NCBI GenBank assembly: GCA_023313575.1
Contig: JAJTTP010000023.1
Coordinates: 372,001-436,000 of the forward strand
Direction: 5' to 3'
DNA from: Eutypella sp. D-1
Taxonomy: Eukaryota > Ascomycota > Sordariomycetes > Xylariales > Diatrypaceae
Length of the DNA: 64,000 nucleotides
Shown: piece by piece, positions 11,901 through 24,659 of the stretch
Layout: each line of letters opens with the position of its first letter
Numbering within the stretch: position 1 is the stretch's first letter
The notes under the pieces: model-generated
What the model was told of the DNA's origin: nothing
The model's input: the letters and a program-made list of their open reading frames with translations, nothing else
Databases searched by the model: none
Position numbers and translations under genes: made by a program

Positions 11901-14900
11901 TTGAGATCGGTAAGGTGGACAACCTGCTTAAGCCCGTGCTGCTTACTGAGTTCCTCTATCAGCGTATCCTGTAAGTCTGAGCCCTGGTCCACAATAACCA
12001 CGAGCCCAGATTCTTCTTCGCGGTGAACACTTGATGTCCCGTTCGACATCCGCACAGCATCTTTCTCGACAGACGCCGGCGCAGCCATGATAGTGCTGAT
12101 GTGGTACGCTTCATCCTCGAAGTCTTTGAGGGAAAGATGGATTCCGCCGAAGCCGTTCTCCCTGAGGAGCTGATCCCAGCGATCCTGGGTAACCAGGGGT
12201 CCGTCCTGGCGCCACTCCTCTGTGGAGAGCCACCAGCCCTCCAGGGACCCGAAGCCGATGTTCGTGCATGCGGCGTGCGGCGCCGTGATCTCCTGCATCA
12301 CGAGGTGTCCGCCCGGCCGCAGCAGTTTGCAGAGATGGCGCAGCGATCGCCCGAGGTCCGAGGTCGCGTGGAGCACGCTGCCCGCGAAGACGACGTCGTA
12401 ACCGCCCACGTCGAGCCCGACGTCCTCGTCGCCGGGATCACGCTCGAGATCCCAGGCCCGGAACGTCATCCTGTCGAGGTGTTCCTTGAACTGTTCCTGC
12501 GCGCTGCCGAAGAACGACGTCGAGATGTCCGTGAAGACGTACTCCGCGAATGCGGTCCCGCCCCTCTCGATCTCGAGGGCCTGTAAGGTCGACAGGATGT
12601 GCCGTGTGAAACTCCCCGTGCCCGCGCCCGCCTCGAGGATCCGGAGTCCCGGCTTCTCGTGCGACGCCAGGTCCACGAACGCCCGGAACCCCCCGGACCG
12701 CATGTGGCTGCTGTACACGCTGGCGTAGAACTCCTCGGCGGCCTTGGTCGCGAATAGGAGCTCTAGCGGGTTCGTCTCGCCGCGGATGATAGATGGGAGC
12801 GCGCGTGCCACGGCCGGGAACAGGAACCACTGGGGGTGCTCTGCCTCGCACTCTTCCAGAAGGGCTTCCAAGGCGGAATCGCTAAGGTCATTTTTCTTCT
12901 CCTTCTGCTGCTCCCCGGTGGGCTGTAGTGTGGATTGCCGTTTCAGCAGGTCTATGTACCTGCTGTGATGCTTGGGGAGACCGCTGGTCTCGGAAGGGGA
13001 GACTGTCTGCAAAGCTTTCCTGGCAGCTGATCGCAGAGCGAACTCCATTTTCGGGAAGAAGCTCGCCATGGTATTGGCTTCCGTGTCGGATCTATCTAAG
13101 GGAAACCTCGTCGGCTCGCAGATCTCCTGTAGTTCTTGCGGGACGAGTGAGCTAAGCCTTGGCTTCCACGCAATGCTGTATAGAAGCTTACGACCCAGTT
13201 GGTCATCTTCGGGCTTGCTCGTGCGGGATATCTCGGCAGTCTTGACATTCTCGATGGCACACAGTGGCGAGCCGTCATCCGCGACGGCGTAGAAGTTCAT
13301 GTAGTGGCGGGAAGGACGCGCGTTGTCCTCGTGCGCATCGCTCGTGATGGTGGTTGCGGCGTGCACGACCTTGGTTGCCTCAGTCCACACTCTATTGGAG
13401 ATCCAAGCCTTTTCAATTCGCCGCGGGATCATAGTCGAACTGTTTTGCACGCCTTTGAACGGTGTGGCGAGCAGAACCTGCAAGACACCATCGAGGACAG
13501 CGGGATGGACGGGACTATCCGCTTTCTCGTGGCCGGTGGTAGCCAGATCGATCTTCCCGGTGGCGGATGCCTTGGTTTGGGCATCGTAGCTTACATCCTG
13601 GACAATGTTGAACGAATCGCCGTACCTAAACCCGTAGTCTAAGAAACGCTTATAGAACGTCTGCCCGTCGACCGGCTGGTTGCAATATGAGCTGATCTCT
13701 TGAAACTTCTTGCGGATCCGCTCGCTCTCCAAAGCCCTCTCGTACCCTGCCGGAGACGTGACGTCTTCTTCGAATAGCACCTGTATCTGGGCGGTGACCG
13801 ACTCCGTCACGCGGTCTTCCTGGTGCGTGAAGATGTGGAACTCAAACCATGTCGACTCCTTGTCTCCTGCCAGCTGAACCTGGTTGAGGTGCACATCTGT
13901 CTCGATAGCATCGCGAGTCGTCTCGCCAACTCGAAGTGGAGCCATCAACTGCACGTTTCTAATATTGAAGCCTGAGATGGTACGGTTTCTTCCCGAGACG
14001 ACTTGTCTTACCGCTTCCATAGCGATAACGAGACTCCCGGTTCCGGGACAGACAAGCACACCGGTGACCTGGAGTAGTAGCGTTAGACCAGTATCTTTGA
14101 AACGACGCAGCCCTTAAGATATAGTTGACGATAAAATCAAGTTGGTAGACATTGACACTCACATTATGATCACCTAACCACGGGATCGTTTCAACACACA
14201 GCCAGTTTCTCCATCGTGGCTTAAGCGGATTCCAATCTTGCGACGGCCTGCCTAGTATAAAGCCCGGGGAGGCTTCTCGTAACCGCCAGTTTCTGCTAAG
14301 CCGCGACTCGTCCCAGTACCGCTTGCTATGGTCAAACGGGTAAGGCGGACAGTCAACCAAGTAGGGATGTTTTTCATGCTTTTGGCCGTTTGCAGCAGTG
14401 ATAGAAACTGGGTATCCAAGGCAAAATAAGGCGCCTACGAGCTGTAGAGTGGACTGCAGTGGTGATTTGGAGCGTTGGACCCAGGCGTGATATCGGAGGT
14501 GCGGGAGGGTCTCTTTCACAGGTCGCCTTAGAGCCGTGTGGGGGCCGATTTCAATCAAATCAGTGAGACTCAGTCCATTAACTTGGTTCTTATTCATTTC
14601 CATTTCCTTTAACCTTTGTAGGGCACTGGTAAATCGGACTGGCGAGACGAGGTTGTCAACCCAGTACTGGGGAGATGCTAGGATCTCCGGCTTAACAACT
14701 TGCCCAGTTACCGAGCTCACCATAGGAATAGAGTTCCGGTCGGGACTTCCTTTGAGAGGACCTATGCTCGAGGCGTATTCTTTGGCAATAGCTCGCATAG
14801 CAGGGGAATGATACGCAACCCCCGTATCAAGCTTCTGAGCAAAGATACCCTTCTGGTCGAGACTGGCCTTCAGGATATCAATGAGGTGTGCTGGTCCTGC

Positions 14901-17614
14901 CAAGGTGACGTTCTTCGGGCTGTTGACACACGCCAGGCATATTGAAGACTTATCTGATGGGTCAAAGTTAACAGTTTGTAGATACTCCAGGACCTCATCT
15001 TCACGAAGATTGGCCGAGAGCATTGCTCCAGGGGTCCCAGTTGCGCGTAGTTGACCAGCTAACTTTCCCCTGAAGTATGCAGCCTTACAAGCGGACTCGT
15101 GTGACAAGCCCGCTGCCGCGTATGCCGCGGCAATCTCACCACTCGAGTGGCCAAGGACAGCCGCAGGGGTGATGTTGAGGGTCCGAAGGAGGTCAACCAG
15201 CGCGATTTGCAGGGCCGTGCAGAGCGGTTGGCTGTACTCGGGTCTGCTGATTTTCTCTTTGTCGTGGATCGCATCTGCCCACTTGTAAGTATTGAAACTT
15301 CTGATGCTATATCTGGAGATTGACCAAACTCACCGAAAAGCGACCATTCACACCCTAAGTTTTCAAAGATTTCATCAGACTTCCTCAAGCTCTGAACGCA
15401 GACAAGATAGCGTAGCAATTCCATTCCCATGCCTGCGTACTGCGCTCCTTGTCCAGTGAAGACAAATGCGATGCCAGTCTTCTCAGTGGGCGCACGCAAA
15501 GGCTTCTCCGAAGCTAAAGACTTGGGGACATTTGTGTTGTCCACATGATCGACGCCAGCGTCTGGATGTTGCTCGTCATCCCCTACTATTGCGAAAGTTC
15601 TCCAGGCCATGATGCTCCTCCGGACAGCCAATGTGTACGCAAGCTGATTAAGCTTGCGCCGATGGCCGGCTATGCGTGTCGAATAGTACTGGTCGTACGC
15701 TTGTAACATGCGGCGGATAGCAGCTTCATCTGCAGCACTCCAGACCAGCAGTCGGGGACCTGAGGTCGAGGCATTATCACCATTCACGGTGATAGCACCA
15801 GTACATTGGATATCGTCGATCGACGATCCCGTAGAGCCATTGAGAGCGGCGTGTGCAGACGCGGGATCCTTGACAGAACGATGGTAACCGCGCAAATTAT
15901 TAGCTCGCATGTAGTGAAGCGCATCGTCAAGAATTGCGTGTGAATTGGCACCACCAAATCCAAACGAGTTGACAGATATGCGACGCGGGCCTGATCCACG
16001 CCATGGTGTTTTCGTGGTGGGAATCTAAAAGAGTTATTGATCAGCAAGGCGAGTCCATACACAATGGAAAACAGTCACATTTGGTGGGTGGTCATACCTC
16101 GATATTATTGCCCGCTGCATTGATAGCGGGATTTAGTGTCTCGAACAGTGCTTGAGGGGGGATAATTCCTCGCTCGAGCATCATAACAGCCTTAATAACA
16201 CCAGCAGGTCCGCTAGATCCTTCCAGATGGCCTATGTTGGCTTTAATCGATCCCCTAGTATCTGCAATTAGCGCATGGTCAAGGGCAGGGCGCCCGCTTT
16301 GATACGTACAAGTATAGAGGATCGTTGGAGGACCGCCATTTTCCAAACACACTTCCAACAGCATTCGCCTCGATGGGATCACCGGTCGGCGTACCGGTTC
16401 CTGTAAGAATATTATCAGAATACAGCTCTGCTCGAACCATCATTTCTCACAACTTTACTGACCGTGCGCTTCCACGTATCTTGTCTCGTCCAGCCCTAGG
16501 CCCGCCTTGGCATATGTTTGCCGTATCAGCGCGACCTGTGACTCGCTGCTTGGTTGTGTAAGCGCTGGTGTCCTGCCGTCTTGGTTCGAGCCCGTCGCTC
16601 GCAGGATCGCGCGAACGACATCTCCGTCCCGCACCGCCTGTCGCAGAGGCTTCAAGTAGAGAGCAGCTACGCCTTCTCCCCTGCCATAACCATTGGCACG
16701 AGAATCGAAGCTGTAAGAACAGCCATCGGGGGAGAGAAAGTTCAAATTGGCGAGGTGTAGAGACGCTTCAGGGCTCAGCAGTGTACTGGATCCAAATACA
16801 AGGGCCTATAGCTTGGTGTAAGCAATGTTGTCAATGAAAGGGTAAATAAGAGGTCTGAACGGAAACTTTACATACCGCCGTGGCATTCCCGGAAAGGATA
16901 GTCTGACATGCCAGGTCTAATGCAGTCATACCACTGGAGCATGCCGTATCAACATGGACACTAGGTCCACGAAGGTCAAAATACCAGCTAACCTTGTTCG
17001 GTAGCAGGCTTCCTGCATTTCCAGTAATGCTCATTCGTGGAACAATATCGGGGTCTTTAGAAGCCATCAACGACCAGTCATCGGCCATAGATGCACCATA
17101 GACGGCAGTCAGGCTTCCACGAAGGTCCTTTACTGGTATACCGGCTATATGGATGGTGTCCGAGTAAGTAAGCAGTTCTTGAGCCTCGCAGTTGGGACAC
17201 GCTTACCGTTCTCAAACGTATGGTACGCGACCTCCAAGGCTTGACGCTGCCTGGGACTCATAGAGGAAGCCTCCTTGGCGGTAATGGAGAAGAACGGGGC
17301 GTCGAACGCTCCTGGGTCCTCCGTCATGAAGTGGGCGTGGTGACTAGGAAGCTATAGGTATCAAGACAATAATTAGCAATGTGATACGAAGCTAGACGAA
17401 ATTCAAACGAGGAGTATCCTACCGTGTTTGGTCTCTTTGATCCATTGTCATAGAATGCGTCGGCGGTTGCGCGGTCCGCTGGCCATTCTGACTTGACATT
17501 TGCCCCCCTCTCTAGGATATCCCAAAGACTCTCCTCATCGACAGCACCTTGGGGCATCTTGAAAGAAAACCCGGTGATGGCAATAGGCTCTAATGGTGGA
17601 GTTTTTACGTCCAT
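8981..17614 (-). CDS. Highly reducing type I polyketide synthase (KS-AT-DH-cMT-ER-KR-ACP)
   Basis: I derive 2646 aa from 11 exons: 17614-17423, 17351-17207, 17144-16876, 16805-16463, 16400-16310, 16254-16098, 16024-15334, 15274-14163, 14068-10893, 10814-10307 and 10237-8981. The enzyme makes a reduced, C-methylated polyketide by iterative malonyl extension in the cytosol. Visible sites: KS Cys about 181 (DTACSS), His about 316 ([12 protein letters not shown]) and His about 356 (KANIGH); AT Ser about 673 (GHSSGE); DH His about 999 ([10 protein letters not shown], formed by a splice) and Asp about 1193 (HPAVLDG); methyltransferase [11 protein letters not shown] at about 1477-1487; ER nucleotide site HSAAGSTGQ about 2035; KR GGLGGLG about 2249 and Tyr about 2393 (GQANYAAG); ACP Ser about 2595 (GVDSLM). 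Every key residue I looked for is present. No thioesterase, reductase or acyltransferase follows the ACP, so release needs another protein or spontaneous lactonisation. It leads the cluster with the P450, MFS and rhodopsin-like genes. Confidence 0.96.
9477..9506 (-). repeat. Trinucleotide microsatellite inside the PKS coding region
   Basis: AGT/ATG repeats on the plus strand encode, on the PKS strand, a Ser/Thr run in the linker between the KR and ACP domains. It stays in frame and probably only changes linker length. Nearby, 9660-9705 encodes a second Ser/Thr/Gly-rich stretch within the KR domain. Confidence 0.75.
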
Positions 17615-19402
17615 CGTGACTGATTCTAGGGTAGATAAAACACTGGGTCGTCAAATTCGATATGAAGCAGCAGTGACAACGTTCTCACAGGCCTCAGCTC
17701 AAGCTGTATTCAGGTCTCTATCCCATATGTTACTTCTCTGGTCAAAGATATACACATTGACAATGAACTCGAGGTTATAGCTTACATCAAGTCTCACCCA
17801 CCGCGAGGTTGTACTGATTCTCTGTTGCGGAGCTCTGATATCGAATTGTCATGGAATGATTTCTGATCTCAGTGTAGAGCCGCCAGATACTATCATGTCG
17901 ATAACGGATATCTCCTCATTTATATATAACAACATCCAAGGTAAGAAGGTGTATCGACAGTTAATCATGGTTGTTGGCCGGTATGCTCCGGGGAAGGTGG
18001 TAAGCGAAGTAAGAAACGTCCACCTGATATGTATGTATTGTTTTCTATCACCAACTACTATGATAACCGGCATAGCCCGACCATCATAACCGGACCTCCG
18101 GTAAGGTCGAATGACCTTCTGTAGTACGAATTCGATCCCCTGAAGGTGATGTTTATTTGTTACCCCTGTAGCGCCGTGGGCCACCAATCGGTGTTGAAAT
18201 CCTTCCATGTATACCTTGGTGAATACTTAGCAGTAACAGCGCATTGCTATAATGTACGAGTTTCATATTTTCATAGTAGTATAGTGACATGGCTCTCAGC
18301 AGGACAAATCCCCAATTTCGATTAACAATAACGATTTCGGTGTGTGATATCCGTCCTAATTTAGTTCTTACCGACAAGATCTGCCTTTTCATCGGTGATA
18401 TCCACTCAACCCCTGAAAGGAAGCTCCACAGTAGACTTCGGGGTAATACGCTCTATTAGCCACCATCCATGGTCCAGTAATGTTTACGAGTTTCCACTGA
18501 ATAAACTAAACCGCCACAATACAAGAAGTCGACTTTTTACCGCTAAAAATAAACGCCTCTCCCCGAACCCGACCAATCATTGAAATTCATGCGCTCAGTT
18601 GGCTTCGCAGTCCAGTCTTAGCCGCGATCGTCGGTTATACCTTAGGAGAGGTTAACATGAGCCCTAGCAGCCCTACGGTGCAACTCCCGGTTTCTCCACC
18701 GCCCGACTACCCAAGCAAGTCAGATTTTGAAAAGGTAATCAGCTCCGTCTGTAAACACCACCTCATGTCGCAGCACTTGCCTTGGGTAGTACTAGGATAT
18801 ATACGAGACTTGCAGGAACCCAGCAGGGTAGTACCATCTTCAACCGATCAATGAAACATAAAAGGCAGTTTCGGCGGCAACCCCTCCAAGAGTTGTCCCG
18901 CCAAGGGCTTGTCGCACAATAAACCCTATCTAGGACTATCGGACGGCCTGCTATCGCATCAGCTGCTATTCAAGGCAACTCAAGGTAGTAGAGAGTGTGT
19001 AGTAATCCTATCTCTATGAAACTGTGGGTTACATACATGGATATGCACGTGGTGTCGATGAACTTCTATACGTCAGCTTACGTATCATGGTCTATAATCG
19101 AAATAGTATGAATGTAACCCGTCGCTGGAACTGAGTTTTGGCCAGTAAGCCCCCGCACTGCCATTGTATTGATGTATGAGGTCCGTCCTTCTACTTCTAG
19201 TAGCTGTGGCCGGTGGCCAGCGGTAAAATGCTGAGAATCCAGAGATCGACAGCCTATCCGCAACCTCCCTTCGACTTGCACTGCTGGCGATCAAGTCGAA
19301 GGCATTGATCCTGATCATTTATACCTATTCAATTCATGCAATCGGAAGTATTCCCTGTTTCCATAATGATGATTTCAAGATAGACTATCAATTGCGGCAT
19401 TG
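17615..19402. promoter_or_regulatory. Divergent promoter region of the PKS and rhodopsin-like genes
   Basis: About 1.8 kb separate the PKS start (minus) from the rhodopsin-like start (plus). No gene is convincing; a 65-codon frame at 18657-18854 is unrecognised. Matches to the cluster dyad ATGTWACAT occur at 17727-17735 (7/9, about 113 bp before the PKS start), 19026-19034 (7/9) and 19112-19120 (7/9). Confidence 0.55.
19026..19120. promoter_or_regulatory. Pair of ATGTAACCC sites upstream of the rhodopsin-like gene
   Basis: GGGTTACAT at 19026-19034 and ATGTAACCC at 19112-19120 are the same 9-mer in opposite orientation, 283-377 bp before the start codon. A perfect ATGTAACAT lies in the first intron of the same gene at 19646-19654. 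No protein is known to bind it; the role is inferred from recurrence at the neighbouring cluster genes. Confidence 0.4.
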
Positions 19403-20975
19403 ATGATGGAAAACTTTGGGGAACTGTCTTCCTCCGAACAGGAGAGAATTCTGTCCACCGAGCCGGGCATTCAACCCCCTGACGGCATAATCCCCAACTT
19501 CGACAATCCGCCTACTCGGAACGATGTTGGAATTCCGGTGGTCACCATCATGCTCCTGTTGGTGACGATTACAGGACTACTCCGCCTATACTCAAGGGTG
19601 TCCGTCCCTAAAGTTCTGAAGTTGGAGGATTGTGAGTAAAACTACATGTAACATCTGAGAATCTGTTGATTGACCGGTCCAAAATCAGATCTCGGCTTCG
19701 CTTCCTACGTATGTATACTCTGCATGATCCTTCCACCCTATCTGCTAACAGATCACTGTGCATGCATGCTGACTTCATGATCAGGCGCCATACTTCGCTC
19801 TCGCTGGGGTTTTTATTCATCTTATCAGGAAGGTTGGCTTTATGGTTGATGAGTGGAACATACCACTCGGGGTCTCTCAGCATTGGCATATGGTTCGTAC
19901 CTCGCCGGTATGGTCTACCTGTTTCATGCACCTTCTGACTCTCTATCGTCTCCTATACCACAGCTTCTGTGGGTTTTCCGCCTCATCTATGCAATGGTCA
20001 TGCTCTTCGCGAAGACAGCTATACTTCTCGAATGGAAAAACCTTTTCGCACCGAGAAAGACGAGCTACTGGTTCTTTTGGGCCTGCATAGCCATGATCGT
20101 CGTCAATGTCATCGCCTACACTGTAGCTATTGTGATGACTTCAATCTCATGTATCCCGATACAGAAGGTCTGGTCGCCTTGGATCGAAGGAGTCTGTCGT
20201 CAACAGAAATCCACTGATATCGCCACTACATGGATTAATCTCGCTATGGACGTCGTTATTTTGCTACTGCCACAACCGATCATATGGAGATTAAAAGTCA
20301 CACGACAACGGCGAATAGGCGTCTCGTTGATCTTCTCGATGGGTTTATTGTATGTTTCTTCTACTTTCCATCACTCTTTCTCCTACATGTCCAACCTCGT
20401 TATTGCGAAGCAGATGCTGACTGGCCATTTACAATTACTCAAGCGTCGTTGCCTGTGCGGCTGGACGTACGTACTCGAACATGAAACTGGAATATCAGGG
20501 CAACACGACCAAAGCCGGATTTGTCAACCTGATCTGGGCGTTCGGGGAAGCGACTGGTGTGATGATGGTGTTTGCCGCCCCTGGCATCCCCAGGGCTTTC
20601 TCCAGCCAGACATTCCTCGGTGGCGTCATTAGCACCATTCGGTCGTGGACCCGCCTAGGCGATGGCACTACCCAGCGGAGCGGCGGTTCTGATCCGCCTG
20701 TTGGCGGCCCTTGGCCGCCAACTATTGGTGGGGGCGGCGGCGGAAAGACCCTACGAAAGCCGCCATCTACAGAACTTGATCTGATGGAAACCCGAAACAG
20801 CGATAACATAGAATTAGGCTTGGGCCCAGGCGGGGGGGTACAGGAGGGCCATATTCAGCAAAACCGGATTGTGAAAACGACCTTTCTGGAAACCCAGGAG
20901 GACTCTGCATCGAAATCATCGACAGAGCGGATTATGGGGCGCCAGCACCCCTGGATGGACGAGAGGAGATGGTGA
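19403..20975 (+). CDS. Seven-transmembrane fungal rhodopsin-domain integral membrane protein
   Basis: Predicted 424 aa from exons 19403-19631, 19689-19708 (20 nt), 19785-19892, 19964-20349 and 20444-20975. It belongs to the large fungal family of 7-TM proteins often named after satratoxin-cluster protein 4 and related to PTH11-type receptors. Substrate or ligand is unknown. Seven hydrophobic segments can be read: about 47-68, 78-98, 120-142, 155-177, 197-218, 230-250 and 270-292. The spacing is typical, with EDYLGF after the first segment, DEWNIPLG before the third and NLIWAFGEATGV in the last. The C-terminal tail of about 130 residues is cytosolic-looking, Gly/Pro/Ser-rich and charged. The start is the first ATG in frame (the upstream TTG is not used). 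Its place between the PKS and the exporter suggests a cluster role in sensing or membrane handling of the product; this is inference. Confidence 0.87.
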
Positions 20976-22151
20976 TTTCGAAGTCGGCGGCGCAGATCCA
21001 GATATGACAGCGTCAGTTCATGAATTCTACTGATAATTTTACAAACTGCCAAGTTAGTTTTCTTTGAGTGACTACAATCCCTGCTCTTGGCAGTACCTTC
21101 CACCCTACGATTCCCTCTGCACCCACTGCCCTGCCAGTCAGTAGGGTGACCGACGTCAGTATGTAAAAATCCAAAAGCGTGCGCCAGGCCCAAGAGGCAT
21201 CCGGGCGCTGTCGTGGCTTGCAAGGTTCTGAATACACCTTCAACTCGGCATGCTATGAAGCGCCCAATACGCTGCTTTAAGCGCCAGCCACCCGTATCCC
21301 CATACAGGGAACGGCACGATAATCAACCATAAGACAAACTACCGCAATTCATTCAACGGCTTGTCCACCGATTTAGGTAGGTGGCAGTAAATCCTTGGGC
21401 AGGACAAATATGTCCACGAAAATTGGTGAACTCTGTTCGGAAGTGGCGCTATCTTGGCGTCTTGCAAGGAAGAGAATCCTTTGCCAAGGCAGCCTGCCTC
21501 ATTGAAAGGCGGCAGGGACAGGCAGGACGGCCCTGACGGATAGCTCTATTCCGGTTTATCCCACTGGATATAGAGATGGCCTGCGAGGTGTTTGAAATTA
21601 TCCAGTGAACGCATTGCATGTCTGCATGTTAGCTACAAAGATACCTGCATACATATCAAGTGCTTATCCATAAGCTATACTTACACGTTGGTTTGGGGGC
21701 CAGACTCAGGCGCCCTGGTATTAGCTAGCTTGCCAGCTTACAGCCCTACTAGTGCGTGCCGTTACGGCATATAAGATGCACAGTGACACTAGATCCCGGG
21801 CAACCCATCTGCCGCATAACATACATGGCAAAAATGTCAGTATTCGCAGATAAGGTATGTAGGAAAAGAGTCTGTTCTTACTATTTTACCATGGTCTCTG
21901 CCCTTTTCCGACACCACATGCTGCTCACCCTCCAGGGTTCATAGTTGCGTGTTATCCCCTGTCTTCCTACCAGTCAAAGCCTGTCACCAACAGAGAACCG
22001 CCCCAACCCCCCAACCCCAGGGCTTAGCAACGAACTAGCTGCGTCTGGCCGCGATCATCACCAGTTACCGCCTAACGGTTCTTTTGACGGCATGCATTCG
22101 GTACTGGAACGCCACCGTGCTTACTCCGAACTAGAATCGCGAATCATATCA
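20976..22151. other. Intergenic, no gene recognised
   Basis: Short open frames only, none with a recognisable motif. Composition is ordinary. It contains the 3' flank of the rhodopsin-like gene and the distal upstream DNA of the MFS gene. Confidence 0.5.
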
Positions 22152-22378
22152 ATGTAACATGCCAAGGAAGAGCGTTGAGATAGAAAGTTTTAACTCAGTT
22201 AAGAAAATGTCATGTAACATCGGTCGGACGTATTAAATTCTCACGCATTAAGACCTTAATCAGAGATGCTACCCTCGGATTCGCCCTGATGTCTAGCGGA
22301 TATACGTAAGGTTGTCGTTGTATTCCGTTTCCGTGCCGCGTAGACGCTGATGTGATATTTGACTTGTGCATGTAACAC
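22152..22378. promoter_or_regulatory. Three ATGTAACAT-type sites upstream of the MFS gene
   Basis: Perfect ATGTAACAT occurs at 22152-22160 and 22212-22220, and ATGTAACAC at 22370-22378, between about 480 and 260 bp before the MFS start codon. The 9-mer is a dyad (ATGT-A-ACAT) as expected for a homodimeric regulator. Further GTTAAC/GTAACC elements follow at about 22435-22555. Function is inferred. Confidence 0.45.
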
Positions 22379-22634
22379 TTCACGGTTGCCATGGGTTCCC
22401 CGGTTAAATCTCACCCTTGTATGCGGTTGTACCTGTAGGTAACCGTGTGTTGCAGTTCCTACTTGATCTTAGATATATTGTAACCCTTTCTAGCCAAGAC
22501 CACGTGAAGCAAGCGTTGGTTACACAGCGGTTAACGTGGAGCCTATGAGTTAACCATTATGCTTTCCACCTTACAATATTAGGCGCAAACACATCGGGCT
22601 TCTCTTTGCTCTACCTGTGACTCGGACAGAGTAC

Positions 22635-24659
22635 ATGGAACCACCGCGTCAACGACCTATCATGAACTCCAAGGAGAAAGGTGAGAGAAGCTCTCTGGCC
22701 GGTATCGAAAGACACGATGATATTTCGGCCGGATCCCCAGATCGGGTGCCATGCATCCAAGGGGACGACGGAATCACCAGTACTCACAATACCGCCGGCT
22801 ATCTCCAAGGTCCTCGATTATGGACAGTCAGCTTTCTAAATGCCACTATGCTTTTCCTAGTGCAAACTGAGATATTTATCGTGACAACGTCCCTAGTTGC
22901 TATCGCCGAGGAGCTTGGCGGCTTCGACACGGCAAGCTGGCTCTTGGCCGCCTATCACCTAGGATACGTCAGTATGTGAGGTCTATACTCGCTCGCCCAG
23001 GCTGCCCTCGACGAGAAAACCCTTCCCCTAAAGAATATTACTAAGTTTTAATCTGGACTAGGCGTCGTCGTTATCGTCGCGAAACTGAGCGATATCTTTG
23101 GCCGAAAGCCAGTCTATGTGCTCTCCATTCTCGCCTTCACCATCTTCTCGGGCGGCTGCGCAGCAGCCAATACCATGACTCAGCTGCAAGTTTTTGTTCT
23201 ACTAAATCCATTATCTCTATGAAGTCAACTATACGAGAACATCTGGCTAACAACCCCTGTGTCCGGCTTGTAGTATCATTCTGCGCGCCTTTCAGGGTAT
23301 GGGCGGCGGTGGATGTTACGCGCTTGGCACCATCGTGACCATCGAAATTGTGCCCCCTCATCAATACAGCACGCAAATGACATATATGGGCATCGCAGTC
23401 ATGCTGGCCTTAATTGTGGGCCCCATCGCTGGCGGTGGCATCAGCGCGGTCACAACCTGGAGATGGATCTTTCTGTTCAACGTGCCAGTCGGCGTTGTGG
23501 GCCTTGCATTGGCCATCATAGGAATTCCAGCCGGCTTTCCCAATCACAAAGAACCCATCGAGGCGTCGCAACGCCCGCGACCTCTGGCCCGATTGGACTT
23601 ACTTGGATGCTTTGTGCTGCTTCTGGCGACTCTGTCCTTCGCCGCGGCTTTCCAGGAAGCCGGTTCTCGATTCCCCTGGGGTTCTCCTTACGTTATTGTC
23701 CTTTTAGTTGTCTCTGTCCTGCTTTGGCTCGGGCTCGTGATCTGGGAGCGCCGCGTGACGCTTGCCGAAACCACTCGCGAACCCATCCTGCCGTGGCGCT
23801 TTCTCACTAACCGCGCCATTGTGGGCACACTGATGTGAGTACCTCGCCCTTTGCAAGTTCTACTATTCCTGCAACGGAGCTATACACTTCTAGGAGATGC
23901 TAACACAGTTCAACCAGCGGGATTGTGCTTCAAGGTGGTCCTTTGACTGTGACGAACCTGCAAATTCCTCAGAGGTTTCAGCTGGTGACGGGGATGTCTA
24001 GCTTGGATGCAGGCGTGCGTTTAATACCATTCGGGGTCGGGCTTTCAGCAGGGACGATAATGAGCGCCAACATTGCGAAAAGGTTCAAGGTGCCGGTGGT
24101 CTACTGTGTCATCACTGGATCGCTACTACAAGTCATTGGGTACGCACTACTCGGCTCTAGTGGATCATACGTCAATATCCCGGCCGCCGTATACGCCTAC
24201 CTAGTTATTGCTGGTATTGGCTGCGGTATAAGCTTTCAGATACTCATTCTCACCATTCCTACGATAGCCGAAAAGCGTGATCATGGTATGTGACCACTCT
24301 CACCCCCCGCCTTGGATTTACCACACTGTCAGAGGGCTAACTCCCATAAAGCCGTAGGATTGGGAACGGCAAATCAGTCTCGAGCCATCGGGAGTGCGGT
24401 CATGGTGGCTATCAGCACTTCCATTTTCAACGGCTTCGTCCTTCCCCGCCTGTCAGAGCTCGGAATATCCGATCCTGATCGCGTGACAGAGCCACATAGC
24501 CGAAGTGGAACGGAAATTCCGCCCGAAGTATGGAATGAGGCGAGGGACATCTTATCCCAAGGTTACAATCGCCAAATGTTCGTCCTCTGTGCCTGTGGTG
24601 TGGCGCAAGCTGTTGTGGCATTACTCCTATGGAAGAGGAACCAAATAAGGATTGCGTAG
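22635..24659 (+). CDS. Major facilitator superfamily efflux transporter (14-TM, DHA2/TRI12-like)
   Basis: Predicted 565 aa from exons 22635-22971, 23062-23185, 23274-23834, 23918-24285 and 24352-24659. It is likely a proton-coupled exporter in the plasma membrane. A charged N-terminus of about 70 residues precedes the first TM segment. The motif-A loop AKLSDIFGRKP sits between TM2 and TM3, the glycine-rich FQGMGGGG motif follows, and MFS motif C-like glycine/proline segments lie at about 190-210. Length fits the 14-TM drug-efflux group common in toxin and antibiotic clusters. Intron 2 starts with GC (GCAAGT, 23186) rather than GT; using it restores TQLIILRAFQG, the family consensus. The start is the first ATG after the in-frame GTG at 22617. 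It probably exports the PKS/P450 product or protects the producer. Confidence 0.9.

Noticed and set aside
10115..13642. Several plus-strand frames of 100-170 codons opposite the PKS
   Set aside because: They are antisense shadows of a GC-rich coding region; none has its own motifs.
15059..15334. Possible frameshift in the AT domain of the PKS
   Set aside because: A 59-nt intron (15275-15333, GTGAGT...GGCAG) joins CEWSLF to [19 protein letters not shown] and on to GHSSGE in frame, so the gene is intact.
15334..17614. Fragmented KS frames suggesting a PKS pseudogene
   Set aside because: Seven ordinary short introns explain every break and the total coding length is divisible by three (7941 nt).
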